Assembly (NCBI GenBank): GCA_032718475.1 | Contig: JAUCBJ010001109.1 | Location: 1 to 31,771 of the forward strand | Direction of reading: 5' to 3' | DNA length: 31,771 bases | DNA from: Nemertoderma westbladi | Taxonomy: Eukaryota > Xenacoelomorpha > Nemertodermatida > Nemertodermatidae | In this document: positions 8,782 through 18,487 of the stretch, in pieces | Layout of the letters: every line of letters begins with the position of its first letter | How positions within the stretch are numbered: the first letter of the stretch is position 1 | The notes under the pieces: model-generated | What the model was told of the DNA's origin: nothing | Seen by the model: only the letters and a program-made list of their open reading frames with translations | Database searches by the model: none | Made by a program: the position numbers and the translations under genes

Positions 8782-8784
8782 CTA
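8782..8784 (-). other. In-frame UAG stop between Gag and the zinc-knuckle segment
   Basis: On the minus strand the codons read AAA TTA TAG CTC CTA. The frame remains open for 249 codons afterwards and enters the zinc knuckles. Without readthrough, suppression or splicing, the nucleocapsid-like part and protease could not be joined to Gag. Confidence 0.7.
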
Positions 8785-11037
8785 TAATTTCACTTCTCCA
8801 TCTAAGAATGACATGAGATCAGCCATGGTAGGGTCTAGTCGTTGCTGTTCCATCATATATAACACTTTCTTATCCCAGCGTGTACCCACTCCACCCTTCG
8901 GTAAAGTAGAGGCCACAGCTCCAATAACCATAGAACTCTGATATTCATGAGACTTACCTAGCCAATCTAATTGTCTACAGATCTCCTGAATCTCATCGGA
9001 AAACTCTATAATCCCGCTGCTAATGAATTTTCGGGGCGCTACCAATTTTGCATACAAATACCTAGCTATGTTATTCCTATTACCATACCTGATGTTTAGT
9101 GTATCCCAAACTTGTCTTAATCCGTCTGGATGTCCAATAAACTTTAACGCCATTAACTTGGGAGATCCTTCCAAGCACTCGATGAGGAATCTAAGTTTCT
9201 CTCCATTAGATAGTACAGAGTTCTGTATGTTATCTTTATAATATTCATTAAAAAAAGGTAACCATTTCATCTCATCTCCATTGAACTTGACTATCTCTCC
9301 CACCTTTACCGCTTGACGGGCTTCGGTTCTAGCCATTTGACGCGTAAAACTTTCTTGGGCCATCGTGTTATTTAATATTGAGTTATCGGTATATAAATTT
9401 CTCGGATTATGATCAGGTCTATAGGGAATATCATTATCAACAGGTCTATAATTACCCTTAATAGGGTTCACTATAGGAGTTTCTACTTCACTAGCAGTAT
9501 AGATGCGTGTAGGCTCCACACCTTGCGCATGAAACACTTCAGACCTAACAGGTTGACACATTGTTACAGGGGGTGGTGGTATACCCTTTTGTGTATTTAC
9601 TAATTTATCACGTTCTAACGCGATACTTTGCTGCACTTCTTGCAACTCTAACCTACTCTCTCTAATTGTTCCCTTTAACTGCTGCACAGTTCCCTCCATC
9701 TCCTGGGCCTGCCGAGAGGAGCGAGAATGTTGTTCCCTCAGCTGTCCGAGCAGGGGACCCATCTCCCGTCGTCCCTCATCTACCCACTCGACCGCCGAAG
9801 CGGGAGGCGCCAATGTTGTAGCGGGCGGACGAGGGACAACGGGCGACAAGTCATGAATATTTCGCTCGGAGTCCCGGACATGAACAATTTCAGGGGTGGT
9901 TCTGTGGGGCACAGGTAGCTTCGTGCTGTGCAGAGGGAATTTAGAGGTAGGTTCAAGGAGTACAGGTGTCTCTAGCACCGAAGGGGTGGCTTCGAGAACA
10001 GGCCTAATTATTTCAGGCTCATCTACTATAGTAGGGAGTCTTTCTATATTAATTATTTGGTCTGTGGGTTCTGTACTACCTAAGTTTGTGTTAGTTAGTT
10101 GCCTTCTAACAGCTGGGGGCAAATCAGGCAATTTCTGACGGTGGGATATTCTTCTACGTCTGCTTAGACGAGATCTATTTCCTCCGCCTTCAGCATCAGT
10201 TGTATCGCCTTCCTCAGATGATGTATATCCCTGCCTTTTGGGAGTAGATCGACTCATCATCTGCATTTGACTAGCTGTTAACTGTTTATTTATGCAGTCT
10301 TGATTCTCTTGAATATTTTCCAAATCTAGTTGGGCGATCTCTTCAGCCGCTCTACGTTCTGCTTCTGCCACCGCTATCTTTCTTTCCGCTTCTGCCGCTG
10401 CTGCCGCTTTTGCCTCTGTCGCTGCCGCTTTTGCCTCTGCCGCTGCTTCTGCCGCCTTTCCTTGTGCTTCTGCTTCTGCTGCTGCCACTGCTGCTATCTT
10501 TCTGTCTTCTATACGTTTTTTCTTTACTTGTTCTTCTTGGACTTTAGCGATGCGGAGGCGTTCATCAAATTTAGCTTGGTTCGCCGCTCTCATATCCACA
10601 TCGATTGCGTCCAACACAAGCTTGGTTCCTTCGCTATTAGGGCTAAGTCCATCTAGCCTTCTCCTCAACTCTTCATCACCTAAAAAGCGTTGATAGTCTG
10701 ACAGATAGATGTCAATGGTATCCCTCTTATGCGGTTTCTCTGCCATCGCTTCACTTTCCACTTGTGAAAAAGTAGCGTCTGTTGATTCTCCATGGGTTGA
10801 GCGCTCATCTAGCTGAGCTTTCCACTGAGCCGTTCCTTGAACCTGGAGACTCACCCGTTGAAACCAAGTCTTTACGGCAACTTGCAACAACGTGTCTTGT
10901 CTTCTTTTAGAAGCTTCCTCAAAGGCTGATAAGATTAGCCTGATTCGTAGAATTTTTTCTCTAACTTGATAAAGCAGCTGTCCCTGCTCTTGAGGTCCTT
11001 GGGGTTGTTGAAACAGTTGTTCTTCTAATCGCTCCAT
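8782..11037 (-). CDS. BEL/Pao Gag-like protein, 751 residues
   Basis: ATG at 11037 to UAG at 8782. N-terminal ~150 residues are Gln/Glu-rich and probably helical. An Ala/Glu-rich heptad-like coiled coil covers about residues 165-245 (repeated AEAKAAA-type units), followed by a Ser/Arg patch (SRLSRRRRISHRQK) and a Pro-rich linker, then a second coiled coil near 415-480. The C-terminal ~175 residues (from about 577) hold VKFNGDEMKWLPFFNEY and FLIECLEGSPKLMALKF, matching the DUF1759 capsid-like domain of BEL/Pao Gag (PKFSGD..W..F pattern). The start follows only 15 bases after the UAG of the upstream ORF and lies in the same frame, so the protein could also be made by readthrough. The reading frame is intact and its role is likely particle assembly. 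The DUF1759 call is strong; the N-terminal half is not recognised. Confidence 0.8.
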   Translation of the reverse strand: MERLEEQLFQQPQGPQEQGQLLYQVREKILRIRLILSAFEEASKRRQDTLLQVAVKTWFQRVSLQVQGTAQWKAQLDERSTHGESTDATFSQVESEAMAEKPHKRDTIDIYLSDYQRFLGDEELRRRLDGLSPNSEGTKLVLDAIDVDMRAANQAKFDERLRIAKVQEEQVKKKRIEDRKIAAVAAAEAEAQGKAAEAAAEAKAAATEAKAAAAAEAERKIAVAEAERRAAEEIAQLDLENIQENQDCINKQLTASQMQMMSRSTPKRQGYTSSEEGDTTDAEGGGNRSRLSRRRRISHRQKLPDLPPAVRRQLTNTNLGSTEPTDQIINIERLPTIVDEPEIIRPVLEATPSVLETPVLLEPTSKFPLHSTKLPVPHRTTPEIVHVRDSERNIHDLSPVVPRPPATTLAPPASAVEWVDEGRREMGPLLGQLREQHSRSSRQAQEMEGTVQQLKGTIRESRLELQEVQQSIALERDKLVNTQKGIPPPPVTMCQPVRSEVFHAQGVEPTRIYTASEVETPIVNPIKGNYRPVDNDIPYRPDHNPRNLYTDNSILNNTMAQESFTRQMARTEARQAVKVGEIVKFNGDEMKWLPFFNEYYKDNIQNSVLSNGEKLRFLIECLEGSPKLMALKFIGHPDGLRQVWDTLNIRYGNRNNIARYLYAKLVAPRKFISSGIIEFSDEIQEICRQLDWLGKSHEYQSSMVIGAVASTLPKGGVGTRWDKKVLYMMEQQRLDPTMADLMSFLDGEVKL

Positions 11038-11052
11038 GGAGCTGAAGAATCC

Positions 11053-11055
11053 CTA
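11053..11055 (-). other. In-frame UAG stop between the first ORF and Gag
   Basis: The codons read GCC TAG GGA TTC, and the same frame continues through five sense codons to the Gag ATG at 11037. UAG followed by GG is the nucleotide context of the well-known gammaretroviral gag-pol readthrough site. That resemblance alone does not show readthrough here. Confidence 0.65.
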
Positions 11056-11673
11056 GGCGTATCCTGCTGCGGACCTCTTCCACACAGCTGGATCGATGGT
11101 TTCCTTGGTTACTCCCATCCTGTGTATGTCTTCCCAGGCAGCTTCTGATAAATCAAACGGGAGTCCGGGTCCGGGGAAGTTCCATTGCGACTCGACAATA
11201 GACTTCAGTTCTTCCCTTGTGTATCCCGCATAACTATCTTTAGTCGATCGCTTATTTCTCACCCAATCGATCTGGTGTTCTTCCACCGCAGTCAATAACC
11301 TAGTGAGTACGGCTGCAGGAAGGATGAGAAGGGGATCCGAATAAACCGCATCCGTCATCTTTGCTCTGTGCTCGGGTGTCAGCTCTTCAGTATCCGCACT
11401 ACTGGAGCTGTCGGGCCGCTGAGAAATAAGTTCTCGGCTCGCGGGTAGTTGCTGTTCTGCTGCTTCTTGGTCCCGCTTAACCTGAGCTCGAGTGCCTATG
11501 ATAGACCTACGATGTTGGACTAGCCTAGGGTCTGATATTACTACGGTAGGGATGATCTTTCTTACAGTAGGAGGTGAGTTGAACTTCGGTCCTACACGTT
11601 CCACACTCCTGTCTGGGTCACATATGGTTGTATCTAGGAGACTGTCTGACAGGTTTTGCTTTGTGTCAGACAT
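11053..11673 (-). CDS. First ORF of the LTR element, 206 residues, unknown function
   Basis: ATG at 11673 to UAG at 11053. The product is hydrophilic: an N-terminal Ser/Thr/Asp-rich stretch, a Gln/Glu/Ser-rich middle, and a helical C-terminal half with LILPAAVLTRLLTAVEEH and GYTREELKSIVESQW. I do not recognise a domain. It shares its reading frame with the 751-codon Gag ORF immediately downstream, separated by one UAG and five codons, so it is most likely the N-terminal (matrix-like) part of an extended Gag or a leader peptide. It is the first ORF after the 2.9-kb leader. It has no membrane segment and no Cys/His motif. It is probably a real coding region; the role is inferred from position only. 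Confidence 0.6.
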   Translation of the reverse strand: MSDTKQNLSDSLLDTTICDPDRSVERVGPKFNSPPTVRKIIPTVVISDPRLVQHRRSIIGTRAQVKRDQEAAEQQLPASRELISQRPDSSSSADTEELTPEHRAKMTDAVYSDPLLILPAAVLTRLLTAVEEHQIDWVRNKRSTKDSYAGYTREELKSIVESQWNFPGPGLPFDLSEAAWEDIHRMGVTKETIDPAVWKRSAAGYA

Positions 11674-11807
11674 GTTGGTTTGTACAGTTGAATGTCTACT
11701 GCTATATTACAGTTTAAGCAAGTCTAGCAATTCAGTATCACCATTAGCCTAGTAATTAATTACCGATACTGCTACTCAGTGTAGCGTAATATATATATAA
11801 TATATTA

Positions 11808-12175
11808 GAATACTGGTATGCTTATAGTATATATATAAGTATTGTCACAGACTAGATTTGTCACAGAATACCGGTATGTAATTTCAGCACAAGTATAGAT
11901 AAATATATAATAGGCCTATCGTGAATACCGGTATACAGCTTACACTTATAGTGTATATAAGTATAATTATGAACTAGAATTAATTACAGAATACCGGTAT
12001 AATTTCAGCCTAAAATTTATAGAAATAAATATAATAAGCCTATCGTGAATACCGGTATACAGCTTACACTTATAATGTATATATATAAGTATAATTACAG
12101 ACTAGAATTAATTACTGAATACCGGTATAATTTCAGCCTAAAATTTATAGAAATAAATATAATAAACCTATTGTA
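11808..12175. repeat. ~125-bp tandem array, three copies, each with TACCGGTA boxes
   Basis: Copies at about 11808-11921 (divergent), 11922-12048 and 12049-12175. Each unit contains GAATACCGGTATACAGC, a TATATAAGTATAATTA stretch, a second TACCGGTATAATTTCAGCC box and AATATAATAAGCCTA, and the array ends with a partial unit at about 12176-12190. The last two copies are very similar, so they duplicated recently. The unit has two palindromic TACCGGTA sites about 65-70 bases apart. Confidence 0.8.
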
Positions 12176-13130
12176 AATACCGGTATGTCAATTATTTTAG
12201 AATAATTGAATTTCTGAATTTTAAGGGTTACTTGGTTACTTTAACTTACTTTATTACCGTTATTTAAGCAGTAGTCCAACTGATATTTAGACCTAATTGA
12301 TGTATGGCAGGCCTACTATTTATAAATCGTTTGAGTTGATTTATAATATATATACCCGTTAAAATGGGTTTTGTCAATGTTTGAAATAAATGTTATTATT
12401 TCTGGGGGGAGTCACTACACAGAAGCTGTGCGCTCTCAGTGAAGTGCTACTTGTTGGACACTAAAACAAATAATTCTAATTTACCTAAGTTACTTAATAC
12501 TACAAATTACGTACAATTCGGGTGAGATTACAATCTCTAAATAAACACAAAAATTACAAGTACGAATTTTTAGGGTAATTTTACAAGAAGTCTACTAACC
12601 AGCCTAACAAAGGGTTAGAATATCTGGTTATTACAACGGACAGGTTACTACGGTATTTGAAAATAATAAGTAGTAGTAAATATACTGCGTTGTCCAGATA
12701 GAAAAATACCACCGTCTGACGACTTATAGCCGTATCGCTATAAGTACTACGTTATGTATCACGGAGTGTTCCTACCTAGAAGTTAATTACCGCGGTCTAC
12801 CAGAACCAACGTGCCTATTAACCACTTTACAACACAAATATACTGTCTACACACTAATCACCTTCGGAAAGCACTGTACATTAAACCCTAAATTAGGTAC
12901 AAGTACTTATACAACAAATAATCAGTAGTTAAAAATACTTGTACAGCTAAAAGAACCACGGTATCTGCTGGAGTGACCGGGGCACAAAATCACCAGTCTT
13001 TACCTACGCCAAGCAGCCCTGATGTAGTACCGGGGTTAATTTAACTATAACGGTATATATAACAAGCACAATTACTGTAGGAACAAACTTGGGGATATGA
13101 ATGTTGCGAATAATCGCATAAACTCTGAAT

Positions 13131-13708
13131 AATAAATATTACGCTACGCGTACAGACTACTCAAACAAAATGCAGACCAAATACTGACAGACTACTATCA
13201 AGCCTAAACAAACTACGGTATATGCAGACTCCGAAATGGTTAGTTAGTATGCGTTCTAACCGAGTAGTACGACTTATTCTTTCGAGGGGGTTTACCTCAC
13301 AGCTCTGGAAGCCCCTACGTTCCCAACTGGCACTTTATCGGACATACACTCTACACACACCGAAATCTCTTCAGACCTAACAACAGCCAGACAAAATCCA
13401 GCCTACAAATTATCTAAATAAGAAATATTACGCTACCCGTACAGACTACACAAACAAAGTACAGACCAAACGCTGGCAGACTACTATCAAGCCTAAATAC
13501 ACTACAGTATATGCAGACTCCGAAATGGTTAGTTAGTATGCGTTCTAACCGAGTAGGACAACTTATTCTTTCGAGGGGGTTTACCTCACAGCACTGGAAG
13601 CCCCTACGTTCCCAACTGGCACTTTATCGGACATACACTCTACACACACTACAGTCCCTTCAGACTTTATGACAGTCAGACAACAGTCCAGCCTACAAAT
13701 TATCTGTA
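13131..13708. repeat. 289-bp tandem duplication in the leader
   Basis: ATTACGCTACGCGTACAGAC (13138) recurs as ATTACGCTACCCGTACAGAC (13427), 289 bases later, and similarity continues through TATGCAGACTCCGAAATGGT, CTTTCGAGGGGGTTTACCTC and CTGGCACTTTATCGGACATA to CAGCCTACAAATTATCT at the end of each copy. The copies are highly similar, with scattered substitutions. Confidence 0.85.
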
Positions 13709-14546
13709 CAATCTGAGCAGGCTTACACGCCTTCTGCTCAATATTAGCCTACAAATAAATAAAACTTGACAGAAACAAGTAAAATCTCAATAAAAAACCA
13801 GGGCGGCCGTCCCTGATTAATTATTAAGGCCTACCGGTATATAATTATCAAAATCGAATAATACTGCTGTACCTGTACTGCTGTAGGTACCGGTCCGGGT
13901 GGTTAGGTAGTCAGGCCTACTGGGTACCGGTTGCCGGTACTTCAGCTTTATTGCCTACTGCAATACAGAAGCTATATCTGTTATTGTTCGCGCTTTCAGA
14001 CCTTTAGCAGTTTAACCTGCCAAATTGGGATGTCTTCTAGATAATAGATTGTCTTTAGCCTATGACAAGTATTTGATACACTACATTAGCCGAAGCCAGT
14101 CTATGCGCGATCATTCACCCGCTGGATATACCCGGGAGACTGGATTCGGAAGCCTAACCGTATTGCGGGGTAGGCCTACTGTATTATTCGACTGGTCGCA
14201 ATATATATAATCTCCGACAAATATTATTCACTTTCGGGAAATATTAACAGTTCCTTTAGGACGTGGCGCTCTAAATATGTAAACAGAGCTATGACTTAAA
14301 CTAGACACAACGGGATGGCTATAGATTCACGTATATGGCGCATTCTTTAGGAGATGCTTTGTTATCAGTCACAATCATACACAATACTGCACAATGCTGC
14401 ACACTGATCTGCCGACCTTCACTAATTTTAGTCACATATAAAGAGAACAACAGACAATACATGTAGGGCCTATAAAATAGCATTAGATTCACTTCAAACC
14501 ACTTAATGTAAGTCGCAATCGTTATATGTAACCGGTCTCTCTAACC

Positions 14547-15153
14547 TTTAGTATATCAAGAAGATTGGGGTGTCTGATTATTTATCAGTATTCCAAATAT
14601 AATATTCCATCAACAAATATAATGAATAACCGACAGTAAATAGCAGTACAAAGTTTAAGGTGTGAATGGTTATGAATGCAGTGAGTTTCGTTATGATTTG
14701 GTATGATAACAGATATACGTTCTATAATTAAGCCTACTAATGTTGGGCTAAAGACTGAAACACGGAGGTTCCAAAGCCGGTGTTCGAGGCTGTGGACAAA
14801 ATCACATACTGACTCAACTCCACGAGTTTCTATATACAATCTCTAACGCAGAGGCAAAAAACGCTCTGATTGGTCGACCGAACAAAGAAGGAACAGAGAA
14901 CAAAGAAAAGCTCCACTATACAGCATCAGCTGTTAGCCGTCGTCATGGTAGCTACACTGTTTCCAGAGGATTTGGCGCATTGCGTCATAAAATTGCTAAT
15001 CATGTCCGCTAAAGTACACATACAGAAGAAATGGCTTTTATGTCCTCTAAAACAACAGTACAGTAAGGACACGGCCTTTTATGCCTGTTAAACCAACTAC
15101 AGAGTACTTTACGGGGAAAATAATCGGCTAATTACGCAAAAGCCTTTACACCG
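14547..15153 (-). repeat. 5' LTR (607 bp)
   Basis: Direct repeat of 142-750. It lies upstream of all the minus-strand ORFs, so it is the 5' LTR. Identity is about 99%, and the last shared bases on the plus strand are TTTACACCG. Beyond 15153 the sequence (ggtcattgag) is unrelated to the flank at base 141. Confidence 0.85.
14830..14873 (-). promoter_or_regulatory. LTR promoter elements: CCAAT box and TATA-like box (5' LTR copy)
   Basis: The same arrangement as in the 3' LTR: CCAAT at 14873-14869 on the minus strand, then TTGTATATAG at 14840-14830. Transcription would start roughly 25-30 bases further on, near 14800, and run through the leader into the gag region. This is the expected promoter for the element's genomic RNA (inference from motif order and spacing). 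Confidence 0.55.
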
Positions 15154-15352
15154 GGTCATTGAGTGCCTTGTGATCATGTCAGGGGAGGAGGGGCGATCAT
15201 CCGTCCAAGCGATCACGGTAAACTCTAGGTTTTCTTTGAATATCAAAAAGTGGTAGGAAACAATCATTTTCAAGTCCACCCACATTTAAAAATTCCATCT
15301 TATTTATTCTTGAAATTCTTTATGTTAACCCTATTAGCATTATCTGTATTAA

Positions 15353-15371
15353 GGGGGGGGGGGGGGGGGGG
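15353..15371. repeat. G19 homopolymer
   Basis: Nineteen consecutive G on the plus strand, in otherwise AT-rich sequence. Its flanks do not match the G-run repeat family at 23101 and 28310. Confidence 0.9.
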
Positions 15372-15827
15372 ATTGATGATATCCAGATATAAAACATATT
15401 AAGTAAATACAAAATTTAATATGTAACCCAATATATTTGAGGAAGTTTCCAATTTGTAATATTAATAAATATTATTATTATTATATATATTATTAAATAT
15501 TATTATATAACTATAGCTAATATGACATTGAACAAAAAAAAGTAGCAAAAACTAGCTACTAACAAAAAATCCCAGTCATGGGTACACATACTGTAGTAGT
15601 GCTGTATAAATCTAGCTACAGTGCTATCATTCATTATATTCATGATAAACTGAGTTTTATTTACAAATTTCGGGTCTGGGGTATTCCGCAAAAATGCCGC
15701 TTACGGTACCGGTAACCTGGTAACGGAATGCTAACAGCTGAAACATTGATTTTAAGATACCGTGGAATTTGAAGGTCCTACATGGCTACCTTGAAATTTA
15801 TCTCGAACCTTGACTTCAACACAAGTC

Positions 15828-15865
15828 AAGATTTTTTGTGTTACCGCGGTAACACAAAAAATCTT
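15828..15865. repeat. Perfect 38-bp palindrome centred on CCGCGG
   Basis: AAGATTTTTTGTGTTACCG is followed without spacer by its exact reverse complement; the centre is between 15846 and 15847. Nineteen of nineteen positions pair. The left flank (TTGACTTCAACACAAGTC) resembles a segment at about 16535 that ends TCAAGATTTTTTGAGTTAC, so each half may be an end of a dispersed repeat joined head to head. Confidence 0.85.
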
Positions 15866-16603
15866 ATAATTATAATATGTTATATAATTAATGTTATGTT
15901 ATTAATATGATAATTTATAATTAATTATTGAGTGATAATTTCTAACTTGATATTATCATGATATGATCATGATAAGATCTGAAAAGATCTTCGTATGATA
16001 TGTAATCTTATGTAAAACGCTGTGAAAGAGAGTACTCTGGTCGGTCAAATACGGCAAAAAAAATAATTATCATTATGGCCTCTGCCTCTGAATTTGGGCA
16101 GCCTCTTTATCTGGCCTGATCTTATCCTGATCGTAGTCTGATCGTAGCAGATATAATAGCCATGTTGTTACTTTCCAAGACAATAATTATAATGTTTAAT
16201 GTAAAAATGGTTTTAATATTTAACAAATTGCAACCATACATTCAATAAATAAATATTTTTTTAATATTTTGTATATGTAAATTCTTAAAAGATTTTGTAT
16301 GATCATTCTATGATCGTAGCAGATTTACAATGTATTATGATCGCTGCAGATGAATCAAGCACATAGCATGATCCGTATAGATATTGGCAGATTCGTAAAG
16401 TCGCTTCGCTAGTCTAGGGCGGCTTGAAATTTCAAATTTACCTGGAGGAAAATCTTAAGTCTACCTTGAGGTAGACCTTGAAATATTTCAGGTGGGAATA
16501 ATAGTATAGTAAAATAGATTCAAGGTTAGTTTCAAGGTCAATCTCAAGATTTTTTGAGTTACTCGGCCCAGGTCTGCTGGTATAATATATATACCAATTG
16601 CAG

Positions 16604-16680
16604 AATTGAGGGAAAGGAGCAGGTTACAGACAGACAGAGGTGGGCTTTTCTAAACAAAACAATAAACCGATAAAGCAAAG
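16604..16680 (+). repeat. Dispersed repeat, copy 1 (pair with 18628-18690)
   Basis: GGGAAAGGAGCAGGTTACAG is identical in the two places, followed in both by divergent sequence and then AAACAATAAAC. The two copies are in the same orientation and flank the pogo-type fossil about 2 kb apart. Confidence 0.6.
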
Positions 16681-16938
16681 GATCACTTTACCTGGCATCC
16701 GAGCAAGGCGGGTGTACTGAAACAGTAATTACAGTCTGACAGTAGCCTATAGGCCTACTACCTATCTACCTATAGCTATAGGCCTAATAAATAAGCTACC
16801 GGTACTGATTGTAGTAAGAAGTTAGTAGCTGGTAGCAAAGCAATCACCAATCATGTTATGGCAGTATTTTTCACTAACATCCATCGGTCAGTCGGTACGC
16901 AAAAGTGATAGAACCAAAAAGATCAAAATGGGTAGGGC

Positions 16939-17449
16939 CTACAGTTCCACCCTCTTCTTTTTTATGTTCTGCGTTAGGCCTATGCGATTACTAAGCCCAT
17001 TTCTATGAACAAATGATCTCATAAAATCTTTACCTGGAGTGTTGTCTTTGAAATATTGTGCTTTTTTACCTAACCGTTCGAGGTAATTATTAATTAACGT
17101 CTGACTGTCTGAGCATCTAATAGAGTTTGTGGAAAACCATAATCAGAGATCACTTTAAATCGATCGGCAATGATTTTCTCTACTTCTTTAGTAGGCTAAA
17201 CTGTCTACGATGTCCAATGTCAAATGTCACCAGTGTGTAGTTTATTCAATTTGTTTTGTATTGTCGAACGAGGAATCTTGAATTGCTTTGAAGCTTGTCG
17301 TTGAGTCAATATACCACATCTGATCCTGACTGCCTGATGGCTACCAGCGCTTCTTCGAGATTGCTATCAGTATAATTTCGATATTGCCTAGTTCCAGGCT
17401 TTTCTCGTAGGCCAGCTGTTGAACCAGACTTTCTTCCAAAAGACGCCAT
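16939..17449 (-). pseudogene. Decayed pogo/CENP-B/jerky-type transposase, N-terminal DNA-binding part
   Basis: From an ATG at 17449 the frame gives REKPGTRQYRNYTDSNLEEAL, the start of a Psq-type helix-turn-helix. A frameshift near 17305 moves it to GILTQRQASKQFKIPRSTIQ, the recognition helix part. After a damaged stretch come EKIIADRFKVISDYGFP and, in another frame, NNYLERLGKKAQYFKDN and PGKDFMRSFVHRNGLSNR, which match the CENP-B-type HTH of pogo-superfamily transposases. The sequence stops at QNIKKKR and a UAG at 16939, before the DDE catalytic domain. At least three frame breaks show it is dead. Terminal repeats were not found. Confidence 0.75.
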
Positions 17450-18097
17450 TACATCATTATGGTACCTGTACAGCTGTACAGAAAAGCAATTACCAGTTAA
17501 AGACCTAAATTTCCTATGGACCATTTTACGTTATCCCATTTTAGTCCTAAAGTAGCCTACAGTACAACATTGGCCACAAGCCATAGATCAAAAATATGTA
17601 ATTATTTCATGCAGAACTTTTTTGGGATGATGAGTTCAACCTTCTTAAAGACCAATAGCAGAAAAAACGGCAAGATTATCCATTCCATATAACCTCTATG
17701 GTCTGATGGTATAGACCTATATTGTCTAATTTTTTAAGCATAATATTCTACCTTCATTTAACTTATTTTATTCAAAGGAACATGACTCTTTCGGTGCAGT
17801 TTTTAATGTTTATCTGATTGCCTTGATAATATCAGAATATAGCTAATAACTACAACATTTGTTTGTTGAAAAATGTGCCCCATGTTGAACACACATCACA
17901 AAAATATAAATTTTTTCCTGGTGCAATGTTGTCATCAAGGCCAAAGTTGTCCTGTTCTACGGTACCGGTACTACAGGAATTTATTAGATGTATTTAATTA
18001 CCGCTGAATGTCATAATTACAGAATTATTATACAATTGGAATAGGCCTACCAGTAATGGGTTACAATTCCATATTTCAGTATTTCCAAAGCTACTCC

Positions 18098-18200
18098 AAA
18101 AGTTGAATTTTAAAAAAAGTTGAATTTTAAACTCTACTCCAAAAGCAGAAAAGTTGAATTTTAATAAAAAGTTGAATTTTAAAAAATAAAGTTGAAATTT
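18098..18200. repeat. Degenerate tandem array of AAAGTTGAATTTTAA units
   Basis: AAAGTTGAATTTTAA or a close variant occurs five times within about 100 bases, with spacers of variable length. A short minus-strand ORF reading repeated LKFNF is a by-product. Confidence 0.75.
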
Positions 18201-18487
18201 CAACTCAGTTGAAAATAGAACTTCTCCCCGACTGGTTAAGGCTGTCACTAATGTTTTCACCAACTAATAAATAGTGTTAGGCAGTTAGGCCTATGATAAA
18301 AAACCAGGCCGAAATTTTGAACTAAAAAATTACCTGTTTTTCTAAACATATGCTTAAAACATAAGTACGGTTCGGAAATCGAATGTAGGCCTACCATAGT
18401 TGAAATGAAATAGTTGAAATAACCTACCACGATCACGAATGCATACCGGAACCGGACCGCGACTGGTGGAACAGGGAATTTTCACTC

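Larger units (their letters stand above)
11674..14546. other. Long non-coding leader of the LTR element
   Basis: 2.9 kb between the 5' LTR and the first ORF, with no coding region on the minus strand. It holds a ~125-bp tandem array (11808-12175), a 289-bp tandem duplication (13131-13708), a short stem-loop (8-bp arms ACTTATAG at 12722-12729 and CTATAAGT at 12738-12745) and many TACCGGTA palindromes. A primer-binding site is not obvious next to the LTR; TGGTTTGAAGTGAATC, starting at 14501 on the minus strand, is the only TGG-initiated candidate nearby and I could not match it to a tRNA. Such a leader could hold packaging signals or be removed by splicing (inference). Confidence 0.55.
142..15153 (-). 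mobile_element. ~15-kb BEL/Pao-derived LTR retroelement, non-autonomous, with a giant extra ORF
   Basis: Two near-identical ~608-bp direct repeats enclose 13.8 kb in which every sizeable ORF lies on the minus strand. The gag and protease products carry BEL/Pao hallmarks: a DUF1759-like Gag core, three Cys/His knuckles, a DSG aspartic protease and a post-RNase H IASRG block. Reverse transcriptase, RNase H and integrase are not present. A 1,417-codon ORF of unknown family sits between the pol remnant and the 3' LTR. No second LTR pair was found inside, so I read it as one element rather than nested insertions. The very similar LTRs imply a recent insertion, presumably mobilised by enzymes from an autonomous relative (inference). 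No target duplication or convincing primer-binding site was found, so the exact ends are uncertain. Confidence 0.8.
15154..16938. other. Intergenic, AT-rich, no gene
   Basis: Holds a G19 run, a perfect 38-bp palindrome and several short related motifs. ATGATCGTAGCAGAT-like words recur between 16120 and 16350. A block with ACCTTGAA and TCAAGATTTTTTG-type words appears both at 15786-15844 and 16460-16560, and GTCTACCTTGAGGTAGAC (about 16460) is a short palindrome. No coding sequence recognised. Confidence 0.5.

Noticed and set aside
6712-11673. The gag-protease block as a separate retroelement nested in a different one
   Set aside because: I looked for a second LTR pair in 5080-6711 and 11674-14546 and found only local tandem repeats, not a matching pair on the two sides.
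13131-13708. CRISPR-like or satellite array
   Set aside because: Only two units of 289 bp with no spacers; it is a simple tandem duplication in an animal genome.
14486-14501. Primer-binding site TGGTTTGAAGTGAATC (minus strand)
   Set aside because: It lies 46 bases inside the apparent LTR end and I could not match it to a tRNA 3' end.
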